Positions 16,870 to 26,122 of a stretch of DNA of 64,000 bases are shown in pieces (within the stretch, counting starts at the first letter, position 1; each line of letters starts with the position of its first letter). The notes beneath the pieces are model-generated. The model was given only the letters and a program-made list of their open reading frames with translations. It was not told the origin of the DNA and searched no databases. This DNA comes from Qipengyuania flavescens (lineage in GTDB: Bacteria > Pseudomonadota > Alphaproteobacteria > Sphingomonadales > Sphingomonadaceae), in the NCBI RefSeq assembly GCF_029688735.1, contig NZ_JARULD010000005.1, positions 62,001 through 126,000 on the forward strand, read 5' to 3'. A program made the translations under genes and the position numbers.

Positions 16870-19409
16870 GCCTCTTCCCGCTCGCCATATTCCCCGAGGG
16901 CGGCCTCGTCAGCTCGATCATCACGACCGTGTGGGTCGGGGTGTTCGTGCTGTGCTTTTTCAACCTGCGCTACGGCTGGGTCCTCTCCGGCCTGGTCGTG
17001 CCGGGTTATATTGTGCCATTGCTGATCGTGAAGCCGGTGGCTGGCTTCGTCATCATTTTGGAGGCGGTTCTAGCCTACGCGCTCGTGTGGCTGTTCTCCG
17101 AAAAGCTGAGCCGCGGTCGTTATCCCAGCCTGTTCGGGCGCGACCGGTTCATGGGGCTCATCCTCGCCAGCATCGCCGTGCGCCTCGTGATGGACGGCTA
17201 TGTCCTGCCCGAATTCGCCGGGTGGCTGGAAACCAATTTCGACCGCCGCTTCGACTGGCGCGACAATCTCCAGAGCTTCGGCCTCGTCATCATCTCGCTG
17301 CTGGCGAACCAGTTCTGGAAGCCGGGACTGGTGCGCGGGCTGGGCGCTGCCGTGGTGACGATGGGAATCACCTATCTGGTGGTCCGCTACGGCCTGATGG
17401 AGTTTACCAATTTCCGCATGAGCGCGGTGACCTATATGTACGAAGGGCTTGCCAGCTCGATCCTGGCTAGCCCGAAGGCCTATATCATCCTGACCCTGAC
17501 GGCGCTGATCGCGAGCCATATGAACGTGCGCTACGGCTGGGATTTCTCGGGCATCCTGATTCCGGCGTTGATTGCACTGCAATGGTATCAGCCGACCAAG
17601 ATCGTCACCTCTTTTCTCGAAGCGATCGTGATCTACGTGATTGCGCGGCTGGTCCTGAAGCTGCCGAGCCTGGCCAATGCGACGATCGAGGGCGGGCGCA
17701 AACTGCTGCTGTTCTTCAACATCAGCTTCGCCTGGAAGATGGCTCTGGGCTGGTTCATCGTCTGGCAGGGCTACGATGTGAAGACGACCGACTTTTACGG
17801 CTTCGGTTACCTCCTCTCCACGCTCATTGCGATCAAGGCACACGACAAGAACATCTTCCCGCGTCTCGCCCGTTCGACCCTGCAGGTGAGCTTCATGGGC
17901 GCCGTCTTCGGCAATATCGTCGGTTTCGCCCTCTCGGCGGCGGTCTCGCGCGTCCCAGGCGGCGAGCAGATGGCCGAAGTGGACGTGGTGTCTCGCAGCG
18001 AAGAGCGCATCGAGATGCTTGTCGTGGACGCAATCGGCGACGCGCATATCCGCAGGGTCTCGGGCAAGGCGGCGCCATTGTCGGACGGTGCGCGTGAAAA
18101 TCTGGCGGAGCTTGTCTATGGCTTGCAGCGAGGTGTGCCCGCGTCCTCTCCCGATTTCGACATGCAGGCAGAGGGCTGGCGGTTGATGGCGGTGGGCGAT
18201 GGTCGTCTGGCGATAGTCCGGGCCGATGACGCCGGTCACGAAATGCTGCTGTTCGACCCGTCGGCAACGCGCGATGTGGCTATCGTTCTGCGGGATCCGG
18301 CAAGCAAGCCCGGGCTGGGCGTAGCCGGTCTGGCACTTCGCCAGCAACTCGATGCACGGTGGCTCGTCATTTCAACTCCCGAGGGCGCCGGAAACATCGC
18401 GGAAGCGAGTGTGGCAGATGTATTCGCCGCTTCCAGCGACACCGTCCTGCTCGAATTGCAATCCGGGATGGGCCAAAATTCCGAGGTCGCCTATGCCAAT
18501 GCATCGGCCGGTGTCCTGGACCTGCCAAGCCTTGAATCCGCAGTACCTGATGTACGTGCCGGCATCGATATCGGTGCGAGCGATGGGGGGCGGGATCGTG
18601 CGATCCTATCACTCAGCAATGCGGCGCTCGAAGAACTCACCAGGATGCGTGCGCCACGCCTGCGCGACGATGCTGCCTGTCGCCTCGTGGCCAATGACAA
18701 CGCGGATCGGAAATGGCGGAAAGTCGAGCGCCTCGCGTTCATGCGCTACGAAGTTGCCGAGCCCTTCGTCGCTTCTGTACGTGAAGGAGAAGCTGCAACC
18801 CACGCACGCGCCTCTGCCACGATCGCAGGCTTCGGCGTTGCGCGATGCACGCTCGGAGGGCGTTATCACTGGACACTCTTTTCGGCGCGGCGGGACGAGG
18901 GCCAGATCTTCCTCGCCGAAGGTGCGCCCCTCGCCAAGAGCGTGCTTACCTGGCGCGAGGAAGACTATGGCAAGGCCGCCCGGCTCGGTATCGCTGTGCA
19001 TCGCAACTGGGCAAGCGATGTTTTGCTGGTCGCAGCGCAGCCCGATGGTTTTTCCCGCTCGCCGCGCTCGGCTATGACGGTGCTCTGGCAGGAAATCGTT
19101 CGACAGCAGGAGGGGCAAGAGGAAGCCTTTTCCTTCCACCTGCGCCAGCGACCGAAGGGCTCTGCCTTTCCCGAAGGACGGCCCGAAGTCCTGCTTGTGC
19201 AGGACGTACTGGGGCCAGCGTACCCCGAACTCGGAAACCTTGCATCGGCACTGCGCGGGGCCGGAATTCGCACCGAGTTGTCGGATGGAAGCCCGGCCTT
19301 CGCGGGATATGAGGCCCGCCCGGCGCAGGCGGAGCGCTACTTTAATGCTACGAGCGGACGCCGCTCCGCGATCGGATGGGTGGTCAACTACGGAGGCGTC
19401 GCGCAATGA
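16866..19409 (+). CDS. tandem PgsC/CapC-like polyglutamate synthesis membrane protein with large C-terminal domain
   Basis: 847 residues; PgsC of Bacillus is about 150. Two PgsC-like modules are visible. Module 1 has NLRYGW (33-38) then SGLVVPGYIVPLL (from 41) and FGRDRFMG near 93; module 2 has NVRYGW (220-225) then SGILIPALIAL. GLVVPGY is the hallmark of PgsC, so this is an internal duplication, about 187 residues apart, giving ten or more membrane helices up to about residue 365. Residues 365-847 are soluble and of unknown function, with a possible distant similarity to the hydrolase-like lipoprotein two genes downstream. PgsC partners PgsB in making or exporting gamma-glutamyl chains. It is coupled to its neighbours by 4-base overlaps. 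Confidence 0.78.
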   Translation: MSLFPLAIFPEGGLVSSIITTVWVGVFVLCFFNLRYGWVLSGLVVPGYIVPLLIVKPVAGFVIILEAVLAYALVWLFSEKLSRGRYPSLFGRDRFMGLILASIAVRLVMDGYVLPEFAGWLETNFDRRFDWRDNLQSFGLVIISLLANQFWKPGLVRGLGAAVVTMGITYLVVRYGLMEFTNFRMSAVTYMYEGLASSILASPKAYIILTLTALIASHMNVRYGWDFSGILIPALIALQWYQPTKIVTSFLEAIVIYVIARLVLKLPSLANATIEGGRKLLLFFNISFAWKMALGWFIVWQGYDVKTTDFYGFGYLLSTLIAIKAHDKNIFPRLARSTLQVSFMGAVFGNIVGFALSAAVSRVPGGEQMAEVDVVSRSEERIEMLVVDAIGDAHIRRVSGKAAPLSDGARENLAELVYGLQRGVPASSPDFDMQAEGWRLMAVGDGRLAIVRADDAGHEMLLFDPSATRDVAIVLRDPASKPGLGVAGLALRQQLDARWLVISTPEGAGNIAEASVADVFAASSDTVLLELQSGMGQNSEVAYANASAGVLDLPSLESAVPDVRAGIDIGASDGGRDRAILSLSNAALEELTRMRAPRLRDDAACRLVANDNADRKWRKVERLAFMRYEVAEPFVASVREGEAATHARASATIAGFGVARCTLGGRYHWTLFSARRDEGQIFLAEGAPLAKSVLTWREEDYGKAARLGIAVHRNWASDVLLVAAQPDGFSRSPRSAMTVLWQEIVRQQEGQEEAFSFHLRQRPKGSAFPEGRPEVLLVQDVLGPAYPELGNLASALRGAGIRTELSDGSPAFAGYEARPAQAERYFNATSGRRSAIGWVVNYGGVAQ

Positions 19410-20170
19410 GCCTGACCTTCGTCGGCCGTAGCATCGTGTTCGCGATCCTCGCGGCGCTTGCCGCCTATGGCGGATGGGCCTGGGCGGTACCGCTGGCGCG
19501 CTATCTCGTTGCAGCGCAGGATTCGACCCAGATGGACCTGCGCATTTCAGGCCGGACTCTCGCCTACCGGTTGCAGCAGGACAGGCCGATGACCTTCGTC
19601 TTGTCGCAGCCCGCCGACGAGGTGAAGCTTCTCGCGCATGCGGCGGTGGTAGAACCCTCGAGAGCATCGGAAGGCGCGTATTACACATTGCGCGTTGCCC
19701 TGTTCGATGCGCAGGGCGCAGAAATTGCGGAGTATCAGCGGACACTTCTCTCGGGCCGCGACGATGGATATCTACCCGACGGCCGCGCGCGTCGGTTCTA
19801 CCGCGCCGGCGGACAGGAGATCTGGGGCCAGGATCAGCTCGTTATCCAGGACGATCAACCTTTCACGCGGGTGGAAGTGACGCTGGAGGCTGCCGAGAAC
19901 ATGGTCGCGGGCGTCGATGCGCGGCTTTACGAGCAGCGCCCCGTTTCTGCCGGTGACGGGCGCGCCGTCTTCCTGCGTCGGAGCAGTGAGGAGCGTGCGG
20001 CCCTGACCGCCTTCAGTCCATTCCCGCCCGAAATGTTGTCCGAGTCCGAAATCGCTAATCTTGCCGGCAATCTCTGGCGCCCTGTCGGTCCCGTCGGTAT
20101 CGAGGGGCGCGATTACGACGCCCTCGTGATCTACGAAGCCGACAGAGCGGGCGAAGAAGCCGCATCGTGA
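19406..20170 (+). CDS. membrane-anchored periplasmic protein of the polymer locus
   Basis: 254 residues. One hydrophobic helix (about residues 7-30, IVFAILAALAAYGGWAWAVPLA) anchors the protein; the rest looks periplasmic and beta-rich (MTFVLSQPADEVKLLAHAAVV, YTLRVALFDAQGAEIAEYQR, RVEVTLEAAENMV). I recognise no family. The gene overlaps the PgsC-like gene by ATGA and the lipoprotein gene by GTGA, so it is produced together with the ligase machinery and may link the inner-membrane complex to the periplasm, in the position PgsA/CapA holds in Gram-positive loci, although it is not PgsA-like. Confidence 0.72.
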   Translation: MSLTFVGRSIVFAILAALAAYGGWAWAVPLARYLVAAQDSTQMDLRISGRTLAYRLQQDRPMTFVLSQPADEVKLLAHAAVVEPSRASEGAYYTLRVALFDAQGAEIAEYQRTLLSGRDDGYLPDGRARRFYRAGGQEIWGQDQLVIQDDQPFTRVEVTLEAAENMVAGVDARLYEQRPVSAGDGRAVFLRRSSEERAALTAFSPFPPEMLSESEIANLAGNLWRPVGPVGIEGRDYDALVIYEADRAGEEAAS

Positions 20171-20937
20171 TCCGCTGGGCCATCCTCTTGCCATTCGGCT
20201 TCTTGGCCGCCGGATGCAGCAACGCGGATGCGCGCGATTATTTTGCGCACGGAATTTTGCAGGAGCGCGAGGCGACACAGTTCGGCCTGACCCGGAGCGA
20301 AGAGGGCGGGTCGATCGTGTTGCGCGACACGCGCCAATGCGGCAGCGGCGGCGAGTATCGGCTCCGCAAGGGTGCGGCAGTCCCGCTTGGCGTCACCGCC
20401 CCCCACGCCTTTCACGATCGCGGCACGGGTGAGCTTGCGATGCAAATCTTCGCGCGCAGCCGGGCGGCGGTTGCTGCGCGGAACACCGTCGCACGGGATG
20501 GCAGCGACGGTTGCGAAGCGCTCGATATCGCGCGTGAAGGCGAGCATCTGTTTACGCATTTCGCGCTGGGGTTTTCAGACCGTTTTCCGGGTGGCCTCGT
20601 CGTCCAGCTGCATGGGTTCGACGGCGCGAGGCGCTCTACCGCGCGAGCGGAAGAAGCCGCGGCCATCGTGAGCAATGGAACGCCTTCCCCCGACGCCGAT
20701 ACACTCGATCTTGCGGATTGCCTGAGCCATGCTCTCGCCCCACGCGCTGTACTGGTGTACCCCACCGAAACGATCGAATTGGGGGCAGAGGACAATGCCC
20801 AGGGGAAGGCCTTGCGCGATGCAGGCGGCGCACGCTTTGCGCATATCGAACTGTCTGCCGACCTGCGCGAGGCAATGCTGAGCGACAAGACGCTTCTCGA
20901 AACCTTCGCCGCGTGCCTCGAGGAAGCTGCGGCATGA
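20167..20937 (+). CDS. lipoprotein resembling poly-gamma-glutamate hydrolase (zinc peptidase-like)
   Basis: 256 residues from a GTG start. GFLAAGC is a lipobox with Cys17 as the lipidation site. The mature part carries APHAFHDRGTGELA (His80, His83, Asp84), LFTHFALGF (His127, His131), VVQLHGF (His149) and, near the end, FAHIELSADLREAM. The succession APH-x5-GTxELA, HG and ELSxxLR matches from memory the phage-type PGA hydrolase (PghP) pattern of zinc-dependent peptidases; I cannot confirm by search. If right, it trims or releases the polymer in the periplasm or at the outer membrane. It overlaps its neighbours by GTGA and ATGA. Function is inferred. Confidence 0.62.
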   Translation: MIRWAILLPFGFLAAGCSNADARDYFAHGILQEREATQFGLTRSEEGGSIVLRDTRQCGSGGEYRLRKGAAVPLGVTAPHAFHDRGTGELAMQIFARSRAAVAARNTVARDGSDGCEALDIAREGEHLFTHFALGFSDRFPGGLVVQLHGFDGARRSTARAEEAAAIVSNGTPSPDADTLDLADCLSHALAPRAVLVYPTETIELGAEDNAQGKALRDAGGARFAHIELSADLREAMLSDKTLLETFAACLEEAAA

Positions 20938-23900
20938 ATGCGGCCGCGAACATCGATGTTGCGCAAGCGCGGTCGATCGGGATTCCTCTTGGCGAGCGCC
21001 TCGATCATGGCTTCGCAGACAAGTTGCTGCCGGTCTATGCCGATTTGCGCGAGGAAATTCTCGCTTATGCCGGGGAGCGGGGCGACGCCCTGCCGCCTGC
21101 TCGCCACGCGACGGTCCTTGCCGATTTCTGCCTATTGCAGCGCGACGAGATCGCTAGGCTGACCAAGGCGGAAGAGCGCTTCCAGTCGCGCTTTGCCAGC
21201 GCACTCGACACGGCGGAGCAGCGGGCCGCGATCCTCGATTTCGCCCGGGCGCTCGGTTCGCGCGGTCGCCAGATCAGGCGCGACGAACAGGCAACGCGGG
21301 ACTTTTTCGATGCCGATGCGGTGGTTGAACGCTTTACAAAGCGGCTCGGCGAGCGCGAGCGCGTTCTGGCCTTCGCGCTGGAGCGGTTGGGATGGGTGGC
21401 CGGTGAAGCGGTCGGTTACGATCTTGCCCTGACCGAAGGCGAGACGATGACCGAGATCTTCGAGGTCCTCCTCCCCGCCACGCGGAACTGGCATGGCGAT
21501 GCGCGCATCCGCCGGGCGGCCCATGCCTGCATGCGGCGCGTTGCCGAGAACCTGCCACCGCGGACCGGCGGCCTATGGCTCGATGCGGTGCTCAGTGCGA
21601 CGCGCCGGGCGTGTCTCGATCTTTCCGAAGATGTCTGGACCCAGTGCGAGGCGTTCGACGTCATGTTCGCGCTTTCGCCGCACACCGTGCATTCGCTCGT
21701 CGAGCGGCGGCTGGCAGTCGATCTCGATACGAGAGCTCCTGCGCAGCGCGATGGCGAGGTTTTCGTTCGCCGCCACCTCGTTCGGCGGATCGCGGGCCTC
21801 CTCCACACTTCGAACCGCTTGCAGAGAGCCTTCGACATTCTCTGCAACGACCCCGACGGCGCCGTGCGACAGGTGGTGGCCGAATGCCTCCCTGTCCTGC
21901 ATCCAGGCCGCGCCGCGCAGGCTGCCAAAGAGCTGCTGCGCGACGAAGACGCTCAGGTTCGTGCCGCGCTCTTCGCTGCGCCTGCCGCCAATCTCGCAGC
22001 GCTTAGCGCAAACCTCTATTTGCGGGCGATCGCATCGACCCTGAAGCGCGACGACGACGAATTCGTCCTGCGGATCGCGCTGGAGGCTTGCGCCGACATC
22101 GCGCAGCATGCCGCAAGCAACGCGGGCGATGCTCCGGCGGCACTGGTCGGACAATTGCTGGGCGCGGTCGAAGGGCTCCGGCATCGCAATCCCTCACCGA
22201 AGTTATGGCGCTGGAGCGACGAGGTACGGGAGCGCATCTGGTTCTGGACCGATCCCGAGGCGCGCGAGATCGGCCGCAATCTCGCCGAAACGGTTCATCC
22301 GATGCGCGAAGGGGCGTTGCGAAGGATCCCGGCGCTGCGCCAATGGCTGGCCGAGGATGAGGACAAGGTAGGCCGCGTGATGGCAGTGCTGGCGCAGCGC
22401 GATTTCGGCCTTGCGCTGAAATCGGGCCTGATGCCGTCGATCCAGCGCGGTGAGTATTTCCGCCGCCGTGCCTGGCGGATGCTGTTCGAGGGCCGGCACA
22501 GTGCAACCGACAAGCGCCAGGCGTTCCATCACACCAAGGGTCGCCACTATCACGGCAGTCTGATCGCTCCGAGCGCGCGCATGGCCGAACTCGCCCCGAC
22601 CAAGGTGCCTGGCGAACCGCTGTTTGAAAGCGGCGAGGGGGGCTGGCGCAATTACCTCCCATTGGTCGACCAGGTGCTGTCCGCGCTCGACCGCGGCGGC
22701 ACGACCAAGATCTTCACCAGCGCGGGGAAAACCGAGATTAGTGCGCCCGCCGGGATTTCCGCCCGGATGAAGGCATTCTGGAATGTGACTCGTAGCTTTC
22801 CCGAGCTGGCGAGCCTGAGGAATCGCGATCCCGAGGCCTATATCGCCAGGCTCCGCGAACTTGACCTAGATCTGGTCTTCCGGGCGTATGACGACGCGGC
22901 GGGCGCGCCGACCCCGCACATCGTCAAGCTCTACAGCGCCGGCGGCATCTTTGCGGCGCTGCCGATCTTCTGGGACCGCGCATCGGCCTATGTTTCGACC
23001 GTCTTCGCCAACAATCTCGTCGAGCTTGGTGTCTTCGTGGTGCTGGCGAGTGCATGGTTTCTCGGACGGCACATATGGCTCGGCTGGCAGGCTCGGCGGC
23101 TGCGCGACGGGCTGTCTCTGGTGCTCGGCGGCTGGGGGACACGCGGGAAATCCGGGACGGAGCGGCTGAAGGCGGGCCTCATCAATGCGCTCGGCCCCTC
23201 GATTGTCTCCAAGACCACCGGCTGCGAGGCGATGTTCCTGCTCGGGAACCCCTATGGCGAGCTGACCGAGATGTTCCTGTTCCGCCCATACGACAAGGCA
23301 ACGATCTGGGAGCAGTTCAACCTGCTCAAGACCTCGCGCGGGCTGAAGGCGCGCGTGTTCCTGTGGGAATGCATGGGGCTCAACCCCTCCTATGTCCGCG
23401 TGCTGCAGCAGGACTGGATGCGCGACGATATCGGCACCATCACCAATACCTATCCCGACCACGAGGACGTACAGGGCCCCGCCGGGCGCAATATTCCCGA
23501 GGTCATGTGCGAATTCATTCCGCACAATTCGACGCTGCTGACGACCGAAGAAGAAATGCTGCCGATCCTGGCCGAGGGAGCGGACAAGGCGGGCACGCGC
23601 ATGCGCTCGGTCGGGTGGAAAGAGGCCGGGTTGATTCACAAGAATCTGCTCGACCGGTTTCCCTATGAAGAGCACCCGTTCAACATCGCGCTGGTGACAG
23701 CCATGGGCGACGAGCTGGGGCTGGAACCCGATTTCTGCGTCAAGGAAATGTCCGACCGCGTCGTCGCCGACCTCGGCGTGCTCAAGACCTATCCGCGCGC
23801 GGAAATCGACGGGCGCAGCCTGCAGTTCGTCATGGGCATGTCGGCCAACGAACGCTTCGGCGCGATGGGCAACTGGACCCGCATGGGCTTTGCCGATCAC

Positions 23901-25091
23901 GACCTCGAGAAAGACCCGGAGATCTTCGTGACCACCGTGGTCAACAACCGCGCCGACCGCGTGCCGCGCAGCCGGGTCTTCGCGCGCATGCTGGTGCGCG
24001 ATGTGGCAGCCGACCGGCACTTCCTGATCGGCAGCAATATCGAGGGGCTGCTCGGCTTCATCGAGGAGGAGTGGGCGGAATATGCCGCGTCGCTGAGCAT
24101 CGTTGCAAAGGATGTCGAGCCGCTGGAGCACTTGCGTGCGCTGGCCCGCCATCAGCGCATCCCGCTTAGCCAGGGCGCACTCGATGGTCTGCTGACGGCG
24201 ATGCTTGCCCCACAAGCGCACAAGCTGGTGCCGGAGGACGCGCTTGCAGCTGCGAAGGACGGCAAACTGGGCGAAGCTCTGGCGAACGTAGACCACGCCG
24301 ACGCTATCCTCGCGCACTACGAAGCGATGGCCGCGCTCCACCGTGAATATCTCGATATCGAGCAGGCCGTGGCGGGCGGCGGCGATCCGGCAGCGCAGGA
24401 TCAGGCGCTGAGAGCTCTGTTACACAAGGCCTTCCACGCAAAGCTCGTCCCGGTGCGCGACTATTACATGAAGGGCGAGGCGATCGTCCGTCTGGTCGCC
24501 GCGAACACGCCGCCGGGCCTGCTCAATCGCATCATGGGCATGCAGAACATCAAGGGCACTGGGCTCGACTGGGTCTATCGCTGGCAGGCCTGGGAAGCGG
24601 CCTCGAAAGCGTGCCAGCAGCTGCGCGAAGAGGACCCGGCTACGGTGGAGCGCGGCTATCGCATGCTCGCCAGCTTCCACGAATTCGGGGTCCTGAGCGA
24701 AGCGGAATTGCGCGCCGTGCTGGCCGAATTGCGCGAGCAGGGCATGCAGTCTGCGCTCTCTGCCGCGCAATGCGATGTGCTCGAAACGCGCCTGAACGAG
24801 CAGATGGAGAAGCTGTCCGGCCTGTCGATCGAAACCGGCGGCGGGGAGGGGGCGTCCGGCGGCCAGCTGGCGAAGATCGGTTCCAACCTTGTCACGACGG
24901 TGGAGGCATTCATCGATGCAGGCGATGCGGTGCGCCGGCGTAAGGCTTCCGATCGCATTTACGCCTCGCTGATTGCCGAGCAGATCTCAAACCAGCGCGC
25001 TGCCGCAGAGCTGAAGGAGCTGACGTCACGACAGAAGGGTGGCTGGCTCGCCAAGTCGATCAAGGCGCGGCGCGAACGCCGGGCGGCCTGA
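20934..25091 (+). CDS. giant HEAT-like/PgsB (CapB) fusion: amide-forming poly-gamma-glutamate synthase-like ligase
   Basis: 1385 residues; Bacillus PgsB is about 390. Residues 1-660 are helical, with HEAT-like repeats (DPDGAVRQVVAECLPVL near 305; RDEDAQVRAALFAA near 337). A membrane segment lies at about 695-711. The PgsB/CapB Mur-ligase domain follows: P-loop GGWGTRGKSG at 732-741 (Lys739), KTTGCEAM, then WECMGLNPSYVRVLQQ, IGTITNTYPDHEDVQGP and EFIPHNSTLLTTEEEM, which match Bacillus PgsB ECMAVNPDY, EDHMDVMGP and IPYNGHLV. Residues 1080-1385 form another helical extension. PgsB joins glutamate through gamma-carboxyls using ATP. The gene overlaps the lipoprotein stop. The substrate of this version is unknown. 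Confidence 0.82.
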   Translation: MNAAANIDVAQARSIGIPLGERLDHGFADKLLPVYADLREEILAYAGERGDALPPARHATVLADFCLLQRDEIARLTKAEERFQSRFASALDTAEQRAAILDFARALGSRGRQIRRDEQATRDFFDADAVVERFTKRLGERERVLAFALERLGWVAGEAVGYDLALTEGETMTEIFEVLLPATRNWHGDARIRRAAHACMRRVAENLPPRTGGLWLDAVLSATRRACLDLSEDVWTQCEAFDVMFALSPHTVHSLVERRLAVDLDTRAPAQRDGEVFVRRHLVRRIAGLLHTSNRLQRAFDILCNDPDGAVRQVVAECLPVLHPGRAAQAAKELLRDEDAQVRAALFAAPAANLAALSANLYLRAIASTLKRDDDEFVLRIALEACADIAQHAASNAGDAPAALVGQLLGAVEGLRHRNPSPKLWRWSDEVRERIWFWTDPEAREIGRNLAETVHPMREGALRRIPALRQWLAEDEDKVGRVMAVLAQRDFGLALKSGLMPSIQRGEYFRRRAWRMLFEGRHSATDKRQAFHHTKGRHYHGSLIAPSARMAELAPTKVPGEPLFESGEGGWRNYLPLVDQVLSALDRGGTTKIFTSAGKTEISAPAGISARMKAFWNVTRSFPELASLRNRDPEAYIARLRELDLDLVFRAYDDAAGAPTPHIVKLYSAGGIFAALPIFWDRASAYVSTVFANNLVELGVFVVLASAWFLGRHIWLGWQARRLRDGLSLVLGGWGTRGKSGTERLKAGLINALGPSIVSKTTGCEAMFLLGNPYGELTEMFLFRPYDKATIWEQFNLLKTSRGLKARVFLWECMGLNPSYVRVLQQDWMRDDIGTITNTYPDHEDVQGPAGRNIPEVMCEFIPHNSTLLTTEEEMLPILAEGADKAGTRMRSVGWKEAGLIHKNLLDRFPYEEHPFNIALVTAMGDELGLEPDFCVKEMSDRVVADLGVLKTYPRAEIDGRSLQFVMGMSANERFGAMGNWTRMGFADHDLEKDPEIFVTTVVNNRADRVPRSRVFARMLVRDVAADRHFLIGSNIEGLLGFIEEEWAEYAASLSIVAKDVEPLEHLRALARHQRIPLSQGALDGLLTAMLAPQAHKLVPEDALAAAKDGKLGEALANVDHADAILAHYEAMAALHREYLDIEQAVAGGGDPAAQDQALRALLHKAFHAKLVPVRDYYMKGEAIVRLVAANTPPGLLNRIMGMQNIKGTGLDWVYRWQAWEAASKACQQLREEDPATVERGYRMLASFHEFGVLSEAELRAVLAELREQGMQSALSAAQCDVLETRLNEQMEKLSGLSIETGGGEGASGGQLAKIGSNLVTTVEAFIDAGDAVRRRKASDRIYASLIAEQISNQRAAAELKELTSRQKGGWLAKSIKARRERRAA

Positions 25092-25186
25092 GGCTTATCC
25101 GAGGGATGGTGCGAAGATGGGGCGGGCCGCTCGAGTAATTGCTGTCAGCGGAGTTCATCCGCCAACTCGAGGTCATGCCGCTACAG

Positions 25187-26122
25187 TCAGAAGCGATAAC
25201 CGACCACAAGGCCGAACCGCGCGCCATCCATATCGTAGCGGGAATCGTTTGAGTCCCTGAAGCGGTATTCGGCGCTGGCGCGGGCATAGGGGCCGCGGTT
25301 CCAGTGGCCGTAGGATAGGTCGACTGCCGGCGCAACGTAGCTGTCTTCGCGCAAGGCCAGATCGGGATCTCCCCGTGCGATACGGCCGGCGTAATCCCAT
25401 TCGCGATATTCGATCGATGGGCGTACCCTCAGCATCCGTGTGACCGGATGGCTGTACTTCAAACGCACCCCACGCCGGTCGTAGCTGCGGCGTTCCTCGT
25501 CATCGCTGGTCATTTCCTCGACGCGGGCGTCGATGCGAAGCCAGTGGTAGGAACCGAGTCGCCGATTGTATTGGGCAGCGACCCGATAGCCGTCGCCGGT
25601 TCCGGCACGCGTCGTGTCATATTCGCGCTGGCGATAATCGGCTTCGACGCGCACACGGTCGTTGCCTTTCGACCATTCCACTTGGGCTGCGACGGAGGTC
25701 TGGTCGGCGCTGAACGCCTCCAAAACAGCGATATTTTCGATTCTGCGCGCGCGGAGCCTGACCGTCACCGTCTCCGACACTTCGTGCTCGATGCTTGCGG
25801 AGACGCCGTAGCTGGTCAGCGTGTCGCGATTGAGGCCTTCATAGTCGAAGACCCCCGCATCCACCTCGATCCGTGCTGTCGTCCGCGGGCTCAGGCTCCA
25901 GTCGAGTGCCAGATCGCCGCGAATGCCGTAGCCCGAGCTGTCGAATTCGTCGCCGTCCTCGATCATGATGTCCGACTGGATCCCGATTGCTTCGACCCGC
26001 GCCTCGACCTTCACGGGATCTCCGTTCTGGGCGATGGCGGGTGCGGCGAGCAAAGCGAGCGCTGCGAAGAACAGCAACCCGGTTGCGTGGCGGAGATGCT
26101 GAAGGAATATGGCGCGCGTCAT
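25187..26122 (-). CDS. outer-membrane beta-barrel protein
   Basis: 311 residues. Signal peptide at residues 1-30 (GLLFFAALALLAAPAIAQ). The mature part is alternating amphipathic strands rich in Tyr, Arg and Asp (VRVEADYRQREYDTTRAG, YHWLRIDARVEEM, LRVRPSIEYREW), ending in ARFGLVVGYRF; the terminal Phe is the BAM insertion signal. I count room for about 14-16 strands but cannot assign a family. It starts one base after the TAA of the receiver-HPt gene and converges on the PgsB fusion gene. It could be the outer-membrane exit for the polymer; this is inference from position only. Confidence 0.82.
   Translation of the reverse strand: MTRAIFLQHLRHATGLLFFAALALLAAPAIAQNGDPVKVEARVEAIGIQSDIMIEDGDEFDSSGYGIRGDLALDWSLSPRTTARIEVDAGVFDYEGLNRDTLTSYGVSASIEHEVSETVTVRLRARRIENIAVLEAFSADQTSVAAQVEWSKGNDRVRVEADYRQREYDTTRAGTGDGYRVAAQYNRRLGSYHWLRIDARVEEMTSDDEERRSYDRRGVRLKYSHPVTRMLRVRPSIEYREWDYAGRIARGDPDLALREDSYVAPAVDLSYGHWNRGPYARASAEYRFRDSNDSRYDMDGARFGLVVGYRF

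Noticed and set aside
22866..24341. Minus-strand ORF (491 codons) inside the PgsB-fusion gene
   Set aside because: Antisense to the conserved PgsB ligase domain; no family features.
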